Counted from the first letter of the stretch, positions 8,304 through 17,095 are shown. The stretch is 64,000 nt of DNA from Alphaproteobacteria bacterium (GCA_016869715.1 VGDM01000006.1:1-64000), one strand, 5' to 3'. Numbers and translations are program-made. Notes: generated by a model from the letters alone, not told the origin.

Positions 8304-8701
8304 AGGCCGCACTTGGCGTTTTGTTGTTGCTGGGGGCTTGTGCCGCCGCGTCGGAAACCTGTCCGGTGGGCACAGGGCCAGCGACCATTGCGGAAGCCTA
8401 TTTTGGGCGAAATGTGAAAACCCGCGCACCCGTGACCGATGCGGAATGGGCGCACTTCATGGCCGAAACGGTAACCCCTGCCTTCCCCGCTGGCCTGACC
8501 GTGATGGATGGTGTTGGGCAATGGCGCAATGCGGCAGGGCGCATCAGTCGCGAAGACAGCAAGGTGTTGCTGCTGGTGCTGCCCGGTCAGGATCAGGCAG
8601 CGGCTTCCGCGCACCTTGCGCCAGTGACCGCTGCCTGGAAGACGCGCTTTGCGCAGGAGTCGGTACTGACGGTGTTTCGCGCGGGGTGTGCGGGGTTTTG
8701 A
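8300..8701 (+). CDS. DUF3574 lipoprotein
   Basis: A 133-aa protein. The N-terminus is a lipoprotein signal peptide ending in the lipobox LLGACAA. The mature part carries the DUF3574 pattern: EAYFGRN, TDAEWAHFMAETVTPAFPAGLTV, DGVGQWR, and REDSKVLLLVLPG. The function of DUF3574 is unknown. The start ATG at 8300 overlaps the stop of the EamA-like gene (ATGA), so it is the last member of the cassette. A longer upstream frame exists but lies inside the previous gene. Confidence 0.85.
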   Translation: MKAALGVLLLLGACAAASETCPVGTGPATIAEAYFGRNVKTRAPVTDAEWAHFMAETVTPAFPAGLTVMDGVGQWRNAAGRISREDSKVLLLVLPGQDQAAASAHLAPVTAAWKTRFAQESVLTVFRAGCAGF

Positions 8702-8705
8702 CGCC

Positions 8706-9912
8706 TCACCTCAACCGCCGCGCCGCCACGCGAAACGCCAAGTTCGCCACCATGGTCAGCGCGAACAACGACGCCGCCAAAATCAACGCATCCTGCGGCA
8801 CGCCGGTGCGATCCACGATCCACCCCGCCAGCGCCGACGCAGGTGCTGTGATGGCGTTATAAATGGTGGAAAATACCCCCATGCCAAAGGCGCGCCGCGC
8901 CGACGACATGGCTTGTCCCGACAGCGCCATGATCACCCCTGCCGGCCCCATGCCAGTCAGCCCAAACAGCACACAGGAAACAACAGCGAAGGGCGCATAG
9001 GGCAGCGCCAAAAGGTAGATCAGGCCAACCGGACTACATAGATATAGCACCGCATCCGGGCGCGCGCTGCGATCCACGATGACGCCACTGAGCGGAATTG
9101 AGATCATCATCAGCGCGCTCGCGGCACCTACCACATGAATGGCCTGCTGCGCAGCAAAACCGCTTTCCAGCAGCGCCTTGGGGGCGAAGCTCAAGAACAC
9201 CAGATAGCCTGCATTGAAAAACGCCCAGACATTGGCGGCGAGCAGCGTGAGCCAAAATTCGCGCTGCGGCAGCCCAGCAGGTGCGGCGGCGCCACGCGGG
9301 GCAGCGCTACCATTTGGGGCGCGACAGCCAAGCCAAAGCGCCAGCGCCGCGGTGGTGCAATCGGCGGCAGCAATCGCACGGGGTAGGCGCCAATGAAATT
9401 GCGTCATCAGCCAATCATGCGCGACCTGACCGATGGCAATGCCGAAGGGGCCAGCTCAACACCAAGATGCCCATGGCGGTCGCCAATTCCTTGCCGCCGA
9501 ACCAATCCTGCACCATTTCCGCGAGATAGATTGTGCCAATGACGAAGCCGATGCCACACAGGACGCGCCCCAGCGCCAGCATGCCAAAGCCGGCGGCAAT
9601 CGCCGCTGTCGCTCCGCCAAGCCCCATCACGAGAAGCCCGAGCACGAGCAAGCCCTTGTCGCTCATATGGCGCGCGGCATAGCCGCCTGGGATGGAAAGC
9701 ACCATGCCGGGCAGCATGGAGAACCCGATCAGCGTCCCGATTTCCGTGAGGCTAAGGCCGATCTCTGCCATGACCCCAGGCGCGGCAGAGCCCATGGTCT
9801 GGAATTGGAAGCCAAGCCTAGTGCGGCAGAAGAATAGCAGCGCGAGCATGGCCCAGCGCAAGCGGCCCTCACCCGGCGGGCCGTCTCGCCCAGAACCCTG
9901 CTGCGGCGCCAT
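8706..9912 (-). pseudogene. MFS transporter, split by a +1 frameshift
   Basis: Two adjacent minus-strand frames together encode one major facilitator protein of about 400 aa. The N-terminal part (from ATG 9912, with AGGG about 8 bases upstream) runs to LATAMGILVLSWP. The coding then shifts by one base and continues as FGIAIGQVAHDWLMTQFHWR through the second six-helix half to 8706. The shift coincides with a run of four C on the coding strand (9447-9450); removing one restores a continuous SWPFGIAIGQ reading. It resembles CynX/NimT-type MFS carriers. Either a genuine frameshift or a homopolymer sequencing error. Substrate unknown. Confidence 0.82.
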
Positions 9913-10027
9913 GGTCAAGCCCTGTCTTGTTACAGCGGTGCGTTGAGCAAGGCAGGGCGGGCCCTGTCAATCGCGCGGGCGAAACCCGTTGTTCCGCTCG
10001 GGCGCGATCCGTTCTAAAAGCCTGGCC

Positions 10028-11122
10028 ATGAAAATCAACGGCATCCCCTATCGCAGCATCCGCCTTAATGAGGCTGATGGCTGGTCCATCCGCATCCTCG
10101 ATCAAACCAGGCTGCCCTGGCAGGTGGAATGGCAGCGCCTGGCGGATGAGGATCAGGTTGCGCATGCCATCCGTTCCATGCAGGTGCGCGGTGCGCCGCT
10201 GATTGGTGCGGTCGCGGCTTATGGCCTGGCGCTGGCGATGCGGCGTGATCCGGCTGCGCTGGAACCGGTAGCGGCAATGCTGGGCGAAACCCGCCCCACC
10301 GCGATCAACCTGCGCTGGGCACTCGAAAAAATGCTCGCCGTTCTGCGCCCGCTGCCCGTGGCCGCGCGCCAGGCCGCCGCTTATGCCGAAGCGGCGGCGA
10401 TTTGCGATGATGATGCCGCCACCTGCGAGGCAATTGGCCGCCACGGCCTGCCGCTGTTGCAAGACATCGCCGCACGCAAGCCAGGCGGACGTGTGAATAT
10501 CCTCACGCACTGCAATGCCGGCTGGATCGCGACGGTGGATTGGGGCACGGCGCTGGCGCCAATTTACATGGCGCATGATGCGGGCATTCCGGTGCATGTC
10601 TGGGTGGATGAAACCCGCCCGCGCAATCAGGGCGCGGCGCTGACCGCCTGGGAATTGGGCGCGCATGGCGTGCCGCATACCGTGATTGCGGATAATGCTG
10701 GCGGGCATCTGATGCAGCACGGCGAAGTGGACATCGTGATTGTGGGCACGGATCGCGTCACGCGCCTTGGCGATGTGGCCAATAAGATCGGCACCTATCT
10801 AAAGGCGCTGGCGGCGCAGGATAATGGCGTGCCGTTCTGGGTAGCACTGCCGCATTCCACGCTTGATATGCGCGTAGCCGATGGCGTGCGCGACATCCCC
10901 ATCGAAGAACGCGCGGCGGAGGAAGTCACCGACATCACTGGCCAGGATGCTGAAGGCCGCATCACGCACATCAGGGTGGCAGCCGCAGGCAGCGTTGCCG
11001 CTAATCCTGCTTTTGACATCACGCCTGCGCGGCTGGTGACGGGGCTGATTACCGAACGCGGGCGCGTGGCCGCAAGCGAAGCGGCGCTGGCCGCCCTCTA
11101 TCCGGAAAAACTGGCAAGCTAG
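10028..11122 (+). CDS. mtnA: Methylthioribose-1-phosphate isomerase
   Basis: A 364-aa member of the MtnA/eIF2B-alpha family, converting 5-methylthioribose 1-phosphate to methylthioribulose 1-phosphate in methionine salvage or the MTA-isoprenoid shunt. Motifs include RGAPLIGAVAAYGLALA near residue 54, the catalytic Cys162 in THCNAGWIATVDWGTA and Asp242 in GTDRVTRLGDVANKIGT, at the positions expected for the family. I chose ATG 10028; a frame from 9989 adds a non-homologous leader. The usual partner genes (mtnB, mtnC, mtnD, mtnP) are not in the window. Confidence 0.93.
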   Translation: MKINGIPYRSIRLNEADGWSIRILDQTRLPWQVEWQRLADEDQVAHAIRSMQVRGAPLIGAVAAYGLALAMRRDPAALEPVAAMLGETRPTAINLRWALEKMLAVLRPLPVAARQAAAYAEAAAICDDDAATCEAIGRHGLPLLQDIAARKPGGRVNILTHCNAGWIATVDWGTALAPIYMAHDAGIPVHVWVDETRPRNQGAALTAWELGAHGVPHTVIADNAGGHLMQHGEVDIVIVGTDRVTRLGDVANKIGTYLKALAAQDNGVPFWVALPHSTLDMRVADGVRDIPIEERAAEEVTDITGQDAEGRITHIRVAAAGSVAANPAFDITPARLVTGLITERGRVAASEAALAALYPEKLAS

Positions 11123-11127
11123 CTGCT

Positions 11128-11856
11128 ATGTGCGGGCGCTATTTCCAGCATCGCTCGAGCAGCGAGATCGCGAGCTATGCCCGCGCGGTGAATGCGCCGC
11201 CCAATCTGCTGCCGTCCTTCAATCACGCACCCACAAAAGATGGGTTGGTGCTGCGCCGCCATCCGGTGACCGGTGCGCGGCATTTGGATGCGCTGCGCTG
11301 GGGCCTCATTCCACGCTGGGCGGATGATCCTTCGATTGGCAGCCGCATGATGAATGCGCGGTCCGAATCCATCGCGGAAAAACCATCCTTCCGTGATGCC
11401 TTTGCCAAGCGCCGCGCCATCGCCTTTGCCGATGGGTTTTATGAATGGCAGCGCCTGGGCGAGGGCCCCAAGGCGCCCAAGCAAGCCTTCGCCGTCGCCA
11501 TGGCTGATAGCGCGCCCATGCCCCTCGCGGCACTATGGGAAGGCTGGCGCGCCAAGGATGGCGAGATCATCCGCAGCTACACCATCATAACCACCGATGC
11601 CGTGCCGGAATTGGCGCCCTTGCATGATCGCATGCCAGTGATCCTGCCGCCCGAGGATTGGGATGAATGGCTCGGCGAAACACCTGCCGAACCGGCGCGG
11701 TTGAAAGCGATGCTACGCCCCTTCCCGCGCCAGGGGCTTTGCGTGTGGCCGGTATCGCCGCGCGTCAATCGCATCGCCGAAGATGACGCCGGGCTATTGG
11801 AACGTGACCCGCTGGCTGAGCCGCCACCCGGCTTGGATGATCCGCCGCCCTGGTAG
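11128..11856 (+). CDS. SOS response-associated peptidase / abasic-site crosslink protein (SRAP, YedK/HMCES)
   Basis: A 242-aa SRAP-domain protein. The N-terminal MCGRY places the catalytic Cys2 directly after the removed Met. The other conserved residues are Asn32 (FNHAPT), Glu106 (DGFYEW) and His166 (LHDRMPVIL). YedK/HMCES proteins form a covalent thiazolidine link with abasic sites in single-stranded DNA, protecting them during replication. The gene starts 5 bases after mtnA, so the two are probably co-transcribed, though no functional link is obvious. The C-terminus is proline-rich. Confidence 0.93.
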   Translation: MCGRYFQHRSSSEIASYARAVNAPPNLLPSFNHAPTKDGLVLRRHPVTGARHLDALRWGLIPRWADDPSIGSRMMNARSESIAEKPSFRDAFAKRRAIAFADGFYEWQRLGEGPKAPKQAFAVAMADSAPMPLAALWEGWRAKDGEIIRSYTIITTDAVPELAPLHDRMPVILPPEDWDEWLGETPAEPARLKAMLRPFPRQGLCVWPVSPRVNRIAEDDAGLLERDPLAEPPPGLDDPPPW

Positions 11857-11920
11857 GAACCCCCTGGCACGCGCCCCCTCGCGTGATTAGCTCTCCCCCA
11901 ACAGGAATGGGGGGAAGGAC

Positions 11921-12904
11921 ATGCGTCAGAAATTGCTTGCCGCGCTGCTGGCTTTTGGCGGCATCTGCGGTTTTACCATGACAGCCAGAGCGCAAAGCAC
12001 CGAGACCACTTGGCCAACGCGGCCCATCACCATGTTGGTCGCCTATCCACCTGGCGCCATCACCGACACAGTCGGGCGCCGCGTGGCGGAACGGCTTTCC
12101 CAGGCGCTTAATGTGCAAGTCGTGGAAGAAAATCGTGGCGGCGCCGGCGGCAATGTCGCAGCCGCCTTTATCTCTCGCGCCGTGCCGGATGGCTATACGC
12201 TGCTATTCACCTCCTACGGCAATCTGATCATCGCAGCCGCCGCCGATTTGAATGTCGGTTTTCATCCTTGGCGGGATCTGGCGCCGGTCGGCATGATCGG
12301 CCCCATGACGGTGGTGCTGCTGGTCCGCCCTGGGCTGCAAGCGAATACGCTACAGGATTTCGTCCGCCACATCGCCGCCAATCCGGGCCGCGTGAATTTC
12401 GCGAGTGTTGGCGTCGGCAGTTCATACCACCTGCTGATCGAACAGATGATTGCCTATGGCAAGCTCAATATCACCCATGTGCCCTATCGCGGCGGTGCCG
12501 TGGCCATGACGGATTTCCTCGCGGGCCGGGTGGATGCGACGCCCGCCACACTTTTATTTGCGCGGCCCTATATGCAGGATAATCGCGGCATTGGGGTTGC
12601 CGTAGGCAATGCCGAACGCTCCCCCGTGCTGCCCAATGTGCCCGCAGTGCAGGAGCTGACTCCGGGCGCCAAGCTGACTGACGGTCTGGCCGTGCTGGCG
12701 GCAGCCGCCACACCAGCGGCGATCATCGCGCGCGCCAATCGCGCGTTACAGGATGTGATCAACCAGCCCGCCATGCGCGAATGGCTGACGAATGAAGGCG
12801 TGCCCCCGAGCCCCGGCCCGCCGGAAGCCTTCATGACGGAAATGACGACAGCGACCGAGGAGCTGCGCACATTGCTGCGCGATGCAACGATCAAGGTGAA
12901 ATGA
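11921..12904 (+). CDS. Bug/TctC family tripartite tricarboxylate receptor (1 of 6)
   Basis: A 327-aa periplasmic receptor with a signal peptide of about 25 residues cut after TARA. The mature part has the Bug hallmarks: WPTRPITMLVAYPPGAITD near the start, the NRGGAGGNVAA loop, PDGYTLLFTS, and VNFASVGVGSSYH. Bug proteins bind carboxylates or related small molecules. A strong GGGGGAAGG ribosome-binding site precedes ATG 11921. No TctA/TctB permease is in the window, so this is an orphan receptor. The ligand cannot be predicted. Confidence 0.92.
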   Translation: MRQKLLAALLAFGGICGFTMTARAQSTETTWPTRPITMLVAYPPGAITDTVGRRVAERLSQALNVQVVEENRGGAGGNVAAAFISRAVPDGYTLLFTSYGNLIIAAAADLNVGFHPWRDLAPVGMIGPMTVVLLVRPGLQANTLQDFVRHIAANPGRVNFASVGVGSSYHLLIEQMIAYGKLNITHVPYRGGAVAMTDFLAGRVDATPATLLFARPYMQDNRGIGVAVGNAERSPVLPNVPAVQELTPGAKLTDGLAVLAAAATPAAIIARANRALQDVINQPAMREWLTNEGVPPSPGPPEAFMTEMTTATEELRTLLRDATIKVK

Positions 12905-12950
12905 GCATGCCGCAGACGAATAACAAAACCGGCAGCACCTTCGGGCGTTG

Positions 12951-13729
12951 TCATGAAGCCCGGGCGGCCACCTGGGCAGGGCTTGGCCGCGTCGCGAGTA
13001 TTGGTGGCAGGCGGGCAAAGAAGGCAAGCTTTGCCTGGTTGTCGGTTTAAAGCCGCGCCAGCGCCGCAGCGAAATCCGGCTGAAAGCGCGCTGGAATCAC
13101 GCCTGCCGCGCGGGCCTTTCGTTGAGTCTCGGCAAGGCACCGCCAAGCCTGAGGCCAAACAGCGCAAGCAGCCTTTGGGCAAAAACATCCAAAGCCTCCA
13201 TCCGGCCAAGCAAATAGGGGTAGCGAAGGAGCGCCCCATTGATGCCATCGCGTTCCGTCGCATTGAACAGGGTAAGCAATCGCGCATCGCGGCAATGCCG
13301 GGCGAAAGCTGGCACGGCATCCAAAGCCTGGTTGAGCGAAAGCCTACGCAAGGCGGCATGGTCGGGATGGTCCGGCGTGCCACGGATATAGTCATAGAGC
13401 GAGACAATGCGCTCAAGCGGCTGACGGAGCACGGCCGCGATACTTATGGGGCGGGGGGATAGGGCCACCAGCGGATGGGCCATACCGAAATGGCCGGCCA
13501 CCGTCAGCGCGCAATAATGAATTTCATTTTCGCGCGCGAGTGCGACGGTAAGCCCGGCTTCCCCGCCATGATCGGCCAATAGATAGGCATGAAAGATGGC
13601 GCGATCTCCCAAGGTGTATTTCAACATGCGGTTTATAGTGGTACCGCCAGTGCGGGGAAGATGAAGGAAATTGAAAATAAGCAATATGCTTTTATGCGTG
13701 GCGAACTTGTCATTTAACATTGTATTCAT
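12951..13729 (-). pseudogene. Sulfotransferase-family protein, frameshifted
   Basis: From ATG 13729 (AAGG 8 bases upstream) the minus strand encodes a sulfotransferase-like protein: a PAPS 5'-phosphosulfate loop LHLPRTGGTTINRML, and the 3'-phosphate segment LRQPLERIVSLYDYI. The frame breaks near 13100-13120, where LNERPAR runs into a TGA, while the next frame continues as AAGVIPARFQPDFAAALARL to TAA 13047-13049. Beyond that stop the same frame still reads plausibly (TDNQAKLAFFARLPPILAT) to 12951, so there may also be a nonsense change; that tail is uncertain. The 5' end and upstream DNA are clearly more AT-rich than the neighbours, hinting at acquisition. Confidence 0.65.
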
Positions 13730-13825
13730 TTTTTGGCCTTGCGGAAGGCTCAAAGAACTACTCAAAAATTCTTTAATATTTTCTTGTCGTCAGACCTGGG
13801 CGCTGTGGAAGCGGCGCGGCTATGC

Positions 13826-13854
13826 TTGACGGGGCCGCCCCTGCCCCCTAAAAA
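13826..13854 (+). promoter_or_regulatory. Sigma-70-type promoter of tRNA-Val
   Basis: TTGACG (13826-13831) and TAAAAA (13849-13854) are separated by exactly 17 bases. Transcription would begin about 7 bases downstream, a few bases before the tRNA 5' end at 13867. Both the spacing and the position fit a housekeeping promoter. Confidence 0.7.
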
Positions 13855-13866
13855 CAGCGTCAGGTC

Positions 13867-13941
13867 GGGCGCGTAGCTCAGCGGTAGAGCATTCGCTTCA
13901 CACGCGAAGGGTCACAGGTTCAATCCCTGTCGCGCCCACCA
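13867..13941 (+). tRNA. tRNA-Val (anticodon CAC)
   Basis: A complete 75-nt cloverleaf: acceptor GGGCGCG/CGCGCCC, D-arm AGCTCAGCGGTAGAGC, anticodon stem TTCGC/GCGAA around the loop TTCACAC (anticodon CAC, decoding GTG), and T-arm CAGGTTCAATCCCTG. The 3' CCA is encoded at 13939-13941. It lies between an AT-rich broken sulfotransferase gene and a convergent acyl-CoA dehydrogenase gene. Confidence 0.97.
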
Positions 13942-13952
13942 TTTCCACCCCG

Positions 13953-15119
13953 TCAATATGATTTCGGCAGGCCGAGCACCTTTTCGGCGATGTGGCTCAA
14001 GATCAGTTCGCGGCTGACCGGGGCGATGCGCGGGATCATGCTTTCGCGGAAATAGCGCTCCACCTGGTATTCCTGGGCATAGCCCATGCCGCCATGGGTC
14101 AGCACGGCGGCCTCGGCCGCCGCAAAGCCGGCTTCGGCGGCCAGATATTTCGCGGCATTGGCTTCCGCCCCGCAATCGTGGCCGGCATCATAGAGCGCAG
14201 CCGCCTTCATGGTGAGCAAGCCCGCGGCTTCCAGCTGCGCCCAAACCCGCGCGAGCGGATGCTGAATGCCCTGATTCTGGCCAATGGGGCGGCCAAACAC
14301 CTCTCGCGTACGGGCGTAATTGGCGGCACGCGAAAGCGCTGCCTGGCCGATCCCAACCGCTTCCGCGGCAATCAGGATACGCTCGGGGTTGAGGCCATGC
14401 AGGATCAGGCGAAACCCCTCCCCTTCCCCGCCGATACGGTCTTCTTCCGGCACTTCCAGCCCATCGAAAAACAGCATGTTTGAATCAACGCCATGCCGGC
14501 CCATTTTGTGGATCAGCCGCACTTCCACCTTGGCGCGATCCAGGGCGGTGTAGAACAGCGTCAGCCCATCGGTCTTGCGCTTCACCTGATCAAGCGGCGT
14601 GGTGCGCGCCAAAAGCAGGATGCGGTCCGCGACCTGCGCCGTGGAAATCCAGATCTTCTGGCCATTGATGACATAGCGATCACCGCGCTTTTCGGCGCGT
14701 GTCTTGAGTTCCGTGGTGTTGAGCCCTGTATTGGGCTCGGTCACACCGAAACAGGCTTTCTCGCGGCCCTGGATTAGCGGCGGCAGAAAACGCTGCTTTT
14801 GCGCGGGCGTGCCAAACACCACCACGGGATTGAGGCCAAAGATATTCATATGGATGGCCGAAGCGCCCGACATGCAGGCGCCGCTTTCCGCAACGGCCTG
14901 CATCATTACGGTCGCCTCCGAAATCCCGAGGCCCGCACCACCGAATTCTTGCGGCATCGCAATGCCAAGCCAGCCACCGGCGGCCACCGCGCGAAAGAAG
15001 TTCTCCGGGAAGCAGGCTTCCTGGTCAATCTTCAGCCAGTAATTATCGCCAAAATCGGCACAGAGCTTCAGGATCTGGGCGCGGAGCTCTTGTTGCGCTT
15101 CGGTGGTTGAATATTGCAC
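13953..15119 (-). CDS. Acyl-CoA dehydrogenase family protein lacking the usual catalytic Glu motif
   Basis: A 388-aa flavoprotein with the ACAD fold: an N-terminal helical domain, the FAD-binding segment FGVTEPNTGLNTTELKTRAE, IWISTAQVADR, and the C-terminal GGMGYAQEYQVERYFRE segment. In most members the region after it reads xGEGTNE, providing the catalytic base; here it is PRIAPVSRELILSHIAEKVLGL, so the usual Glu is missing. This variant appears to define a subfamily and may use another residue or catalyse something else. Starts at GTG 15119 with GAGGG upstream. It stands alone, divergent from the DUF3297 gene. Confidence 0.85.
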   Translation of the reverse strand: MQYSTTEAQQELRAQILKLCADFGDNYWLKIDQEACFPENFFRAVAAGGWLGIAMPQEFGGAGLGISEATVMMQAVAESGACMSGASAIHMNIFGLNPVVVFGTPAQKQRFLPPLIQGREKACFGVTEPNTGLNTTELKTRAEKRGDRYVINGQKIWISTAQVADRILLLARTTPLDQVKRKTDGLTLFYTALDRAKVEVRLIHKMGRHGVDSNMLFFDGLEVPEEDRIGGEGEGFRLILHGLNPERILIAAEAVGIGQAALSRAANYARTREVFGRPIGQNQGIQHPLARVWAQLEAAGLLTMKAAALYDAGHDCGAEANAAKYLAAEAGFAAAEAAVLTHGGMGYAQEYQVERYFRESMIPRIAPVSRELILSHIAEKVLGLPKSY

Positions 15120-15174
15120 GAAAACACCCTCGGGTCGGTCTCCGCTTGAAATTGCGGTTTTGCCGCGGCCCGGT

Positions 15175-15202
15175 CAATTGCGTGCAATTGCCTTCGCGAA
15201 GG
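15175..15202. promoter_or_regulatory. Two adjacent perfect palindromes in a divergent intergenic region
   Basis: CAATTGC-GT-GCAATTG (15175-15190) is immediately followed by the 12-bp perfect palindrome CCTTCGCGAAGG (15191-15202). They sit between the divergent acyl-CoA dehydrogenase and DUF3297 genes, a good place for a dimeric repressor or activator site. Alternatively they fold as small hairpins in a leader RNA. Confidence 0.4.
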
Positions 15203-15233
15203 CTCTCGGGCAGAAGTCGCGGCGGAGATGACC

Positions 15234-15476
15234 ATGACTGAAGACACCCAGAGCCTGCCGGACCGGCTATCCAATGACCCCAGCAGCCCCTTTTATGATG
15301 AGGCGCTGCTGGGTCGCGGCGTTGGCATTCGCTTCAAGGGTCAGGAGAAGACGAATGTGGAGGAGTATTGCGTCTCGGAAGGCTGGATCAGGGTGAGCCT
15401 AGGCAAGGCCACCGACCGGCGCGGCAAGCCGCTGACGATGAAGCTGACCGGGACGGTGGAGCCTTATTTGCGGTAA
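15234..15476 (+). CDS. DUF3297 family protein
   Basis: An 80-aa protein with the DUF3297 pattern: LPDRLSNDPSSPFYDEALL, GVGIRFKGQEKTNVEEYCVS, EGWIRVSLGK, and KPLTMKLTGTVEPYLR at the end. The family is small, soluble and of unknown function. ATG 15234 is preferred over ATG 15228 because GGAGA lies about 6 bases before it and would abut the first ATG. Confidence 0.9.
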   Translation: MTEDTQSLPDRLSNDPSSPFYDEALLGRGVGIRFKGQEKTNVEEYCVSEGWIRVSLGKATDRRGKPLTMKLTGTVEPYLR

Positions 15477-15631
15477 GCCACTGGCCACATTCAATTTTGC
15501 TTCGGCTACTCTTAAGCGATCGCGCATTCTTGCCCTTGTAACAGAAAACTATCGCAGGGCGGGTTCAACGTCTTCATTTCATCAGCTACCGATTGTCCTT
15601 ATCCTTTTGGAAAAGCGCATGACCACCCCCG

Positions 15632-17095
15632 TTGACGCGACTAACCTCGGCACTGACGGTCACAGCGGGTGTGGGGGCCTTGGCGCTGCTACCCACACCT
15701 TCTGCCGCGGCGCAAACCGTGCCGACACCGCTTGGTGGCCTCACGCTTGAAAATGGCTTTCCCAGCCGCCAAACCGCTGACCGGCTCTATGATGAAATGG
15801 GTTTCCAGCGCGCGACCCAGGCTTATCTTTGGGCGCTGCCGGCGGTGGGATTCAAGGCGCTGTATGATGCGCAAACCAAGACGCTTGGCGCCAGCAATGG
15901 CGATATCATGTTCTACCGTGGCCTGGCCGATAAGGCTGGCATGCTGACGCCCAATATCACCACGCTTTACGCCTTCAGCTTCTGGGATCTGGCCCGGCAA
16001 GGGCCGGTGGTGGTGGAGGTTCCTGAAGGTTTGACGGCAGGGGGCGTGCTCGACATCTGGCAGCAGCCGATCACCGATATGGGCCAGACCGGGCCGGATA
16101 AGGGCGCCGGTGGCAAATACCTGATCCTGCCACCTGACAGCCCTGATATTGATGCGCCCGGCTATATCGTGTTTCGCGCACCCAGCAATCAGATATGGTT
16201 CGGCACGCGCGGGCTTGATCCTGACACGTCGGTTGCGGAAGCCACTCTGCGCAAATTCGCGATCTATGGATGGAACCAAAGGGCTGAGCCGGCGGCCACA
16301 AAATTCCTTGAAGTTGGTGGGCGGGCCAAGCAATCAGCGCAGCCGGACACGTTAGAATATTGGAAGCTTCTGACCGAGCTTTACGCCAATGAACCGGTGG
16401 CGTCGCGTGATCGCATGATGTTCGGCATGCTGCGGTCCCTTGGCATTGCGCCCGGTGCGCCCTTCAATTCCGATGCGCGGCAAACACGTATACTGACAGA
16501 AGCCGCCAAGGTGGGGAAGCTGATGGCGCGCACCACTGCCTATGACAAGCGCTATGCCGGTGCCACCGTGTATCCGGGCAAGCGCTGGGAATATGCCGTG
16601 CTATTCGATCTTGATCAGGGATCGCCGGAGAAGAACCGCGTTCAATTCGATGAACGTTCATCCTGGTTCTATGAGGCGATTGGCATGTCGGTTGGCATGC
16701 AGGGCCGCATTGTAGGCTTTGGTCAGGTCTATCTTGAAATCTCCAATGATCGGGATGGCAATTGGCTTGATGGTGGCAAGACCTATCGCTTGCGCATCGA
16801 GCCCAATCCACCAGTGCGGCAATTCTGGTCCATCACGCTTTATGACAATGTCACGCGCGGCCCCTTGGTCACCGCGCAGGGCGCTGCCGATCTTTCTCCA
16901 CGCAATCCGAATTTGGTCAAAAATACCGATGGATCGGTGCATGTCTATTTCGGACCGGAACGCCCGGCCAACGCGGCGAATTGGATCAGTACAAACCCGG
17001 ACAAGGGCTGGTTTCCCTATTTCCGTTTTTACGCAGCCATGGAAGCCTATTTCGACGGAAGCTGGCAGCTCGATGACATTGAGTTGGTGCAATAA
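15632..17095 (+). CDS. DUF1254/DUF1214 exported protein, probable frameshift at the start
   Basis: A 487-aa protein with a signal-like N-terminus (TAGVGALALLPTPSAAAQT), an N-terminal DUF1254 domain (QAYLWALPAVGFKAL; GMLTPNITTLYAFSFWDLA) and a C-terminal DUF1214 domain (YRLRIEPNPPVRQFWSITLY; PYFRFYAAMEAYFDGSW). Function of the family is unknown. The open frame begins at TTG 15632 without a ribosome-binding site. A well-placed ATG at 15619 with GGA upstream lies one base out of frame across a run of five C (15626-15630); removing one C gives a continuous MTTPLTRLTSALTV start. So either the start is TTG or one C is extra. A second, decayed family member follows. Confidence 0.85.
   Translation: MTRLTSALTVTAGVGALALLPTPSAAAQTVPTPLGGLTLENGFPSRQTADRLYDEMGFQRATQAYLWALPAVGFKALYDAQTKTLGASNGDIMFYRGLADKAGMLTPNITTLYAFSFWDLARQGPVVVEVPEGLTAGGVLDIWQQPITDMGQTGPDKGAGGKYLILPPDSPDIDAPGYIVFRAPSNQIWFGTRGLDPDTSVAEATLRKFAIYGWNQRAEPAATKFLEVGGRAKQSAQPDTLEYWKLLTELYANEPVASRDRMMFGMLRSLGIAPGAPFNSDARQTRILTEAAKVGKLMARTTAYDKRYAGATVYPGKRWEYAVLFDLDQGSPEKNRVQFDERSSWFYEAIGMSVGMQGRIVGFGQVYLEISNDRDGNWLDGGKTYRLRIEPNPPVRQFWSITLYDNVTRGPLVTAQGAADLSPRNPNLVKNTDGSVHVYFGPERPANAANWISTNPDKGWFPYFRFYAAMEAYFDGSWQLDDIELVQ

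Noticed and set aside
12568-13416. Minus-strand open frame of 282 codons overlapping the Bug receptor end and the sulfotransferase
   Set aside because: It lies antisense to the Bug gene and out of frame with the sulfotransferase coding; no recognisable domain.
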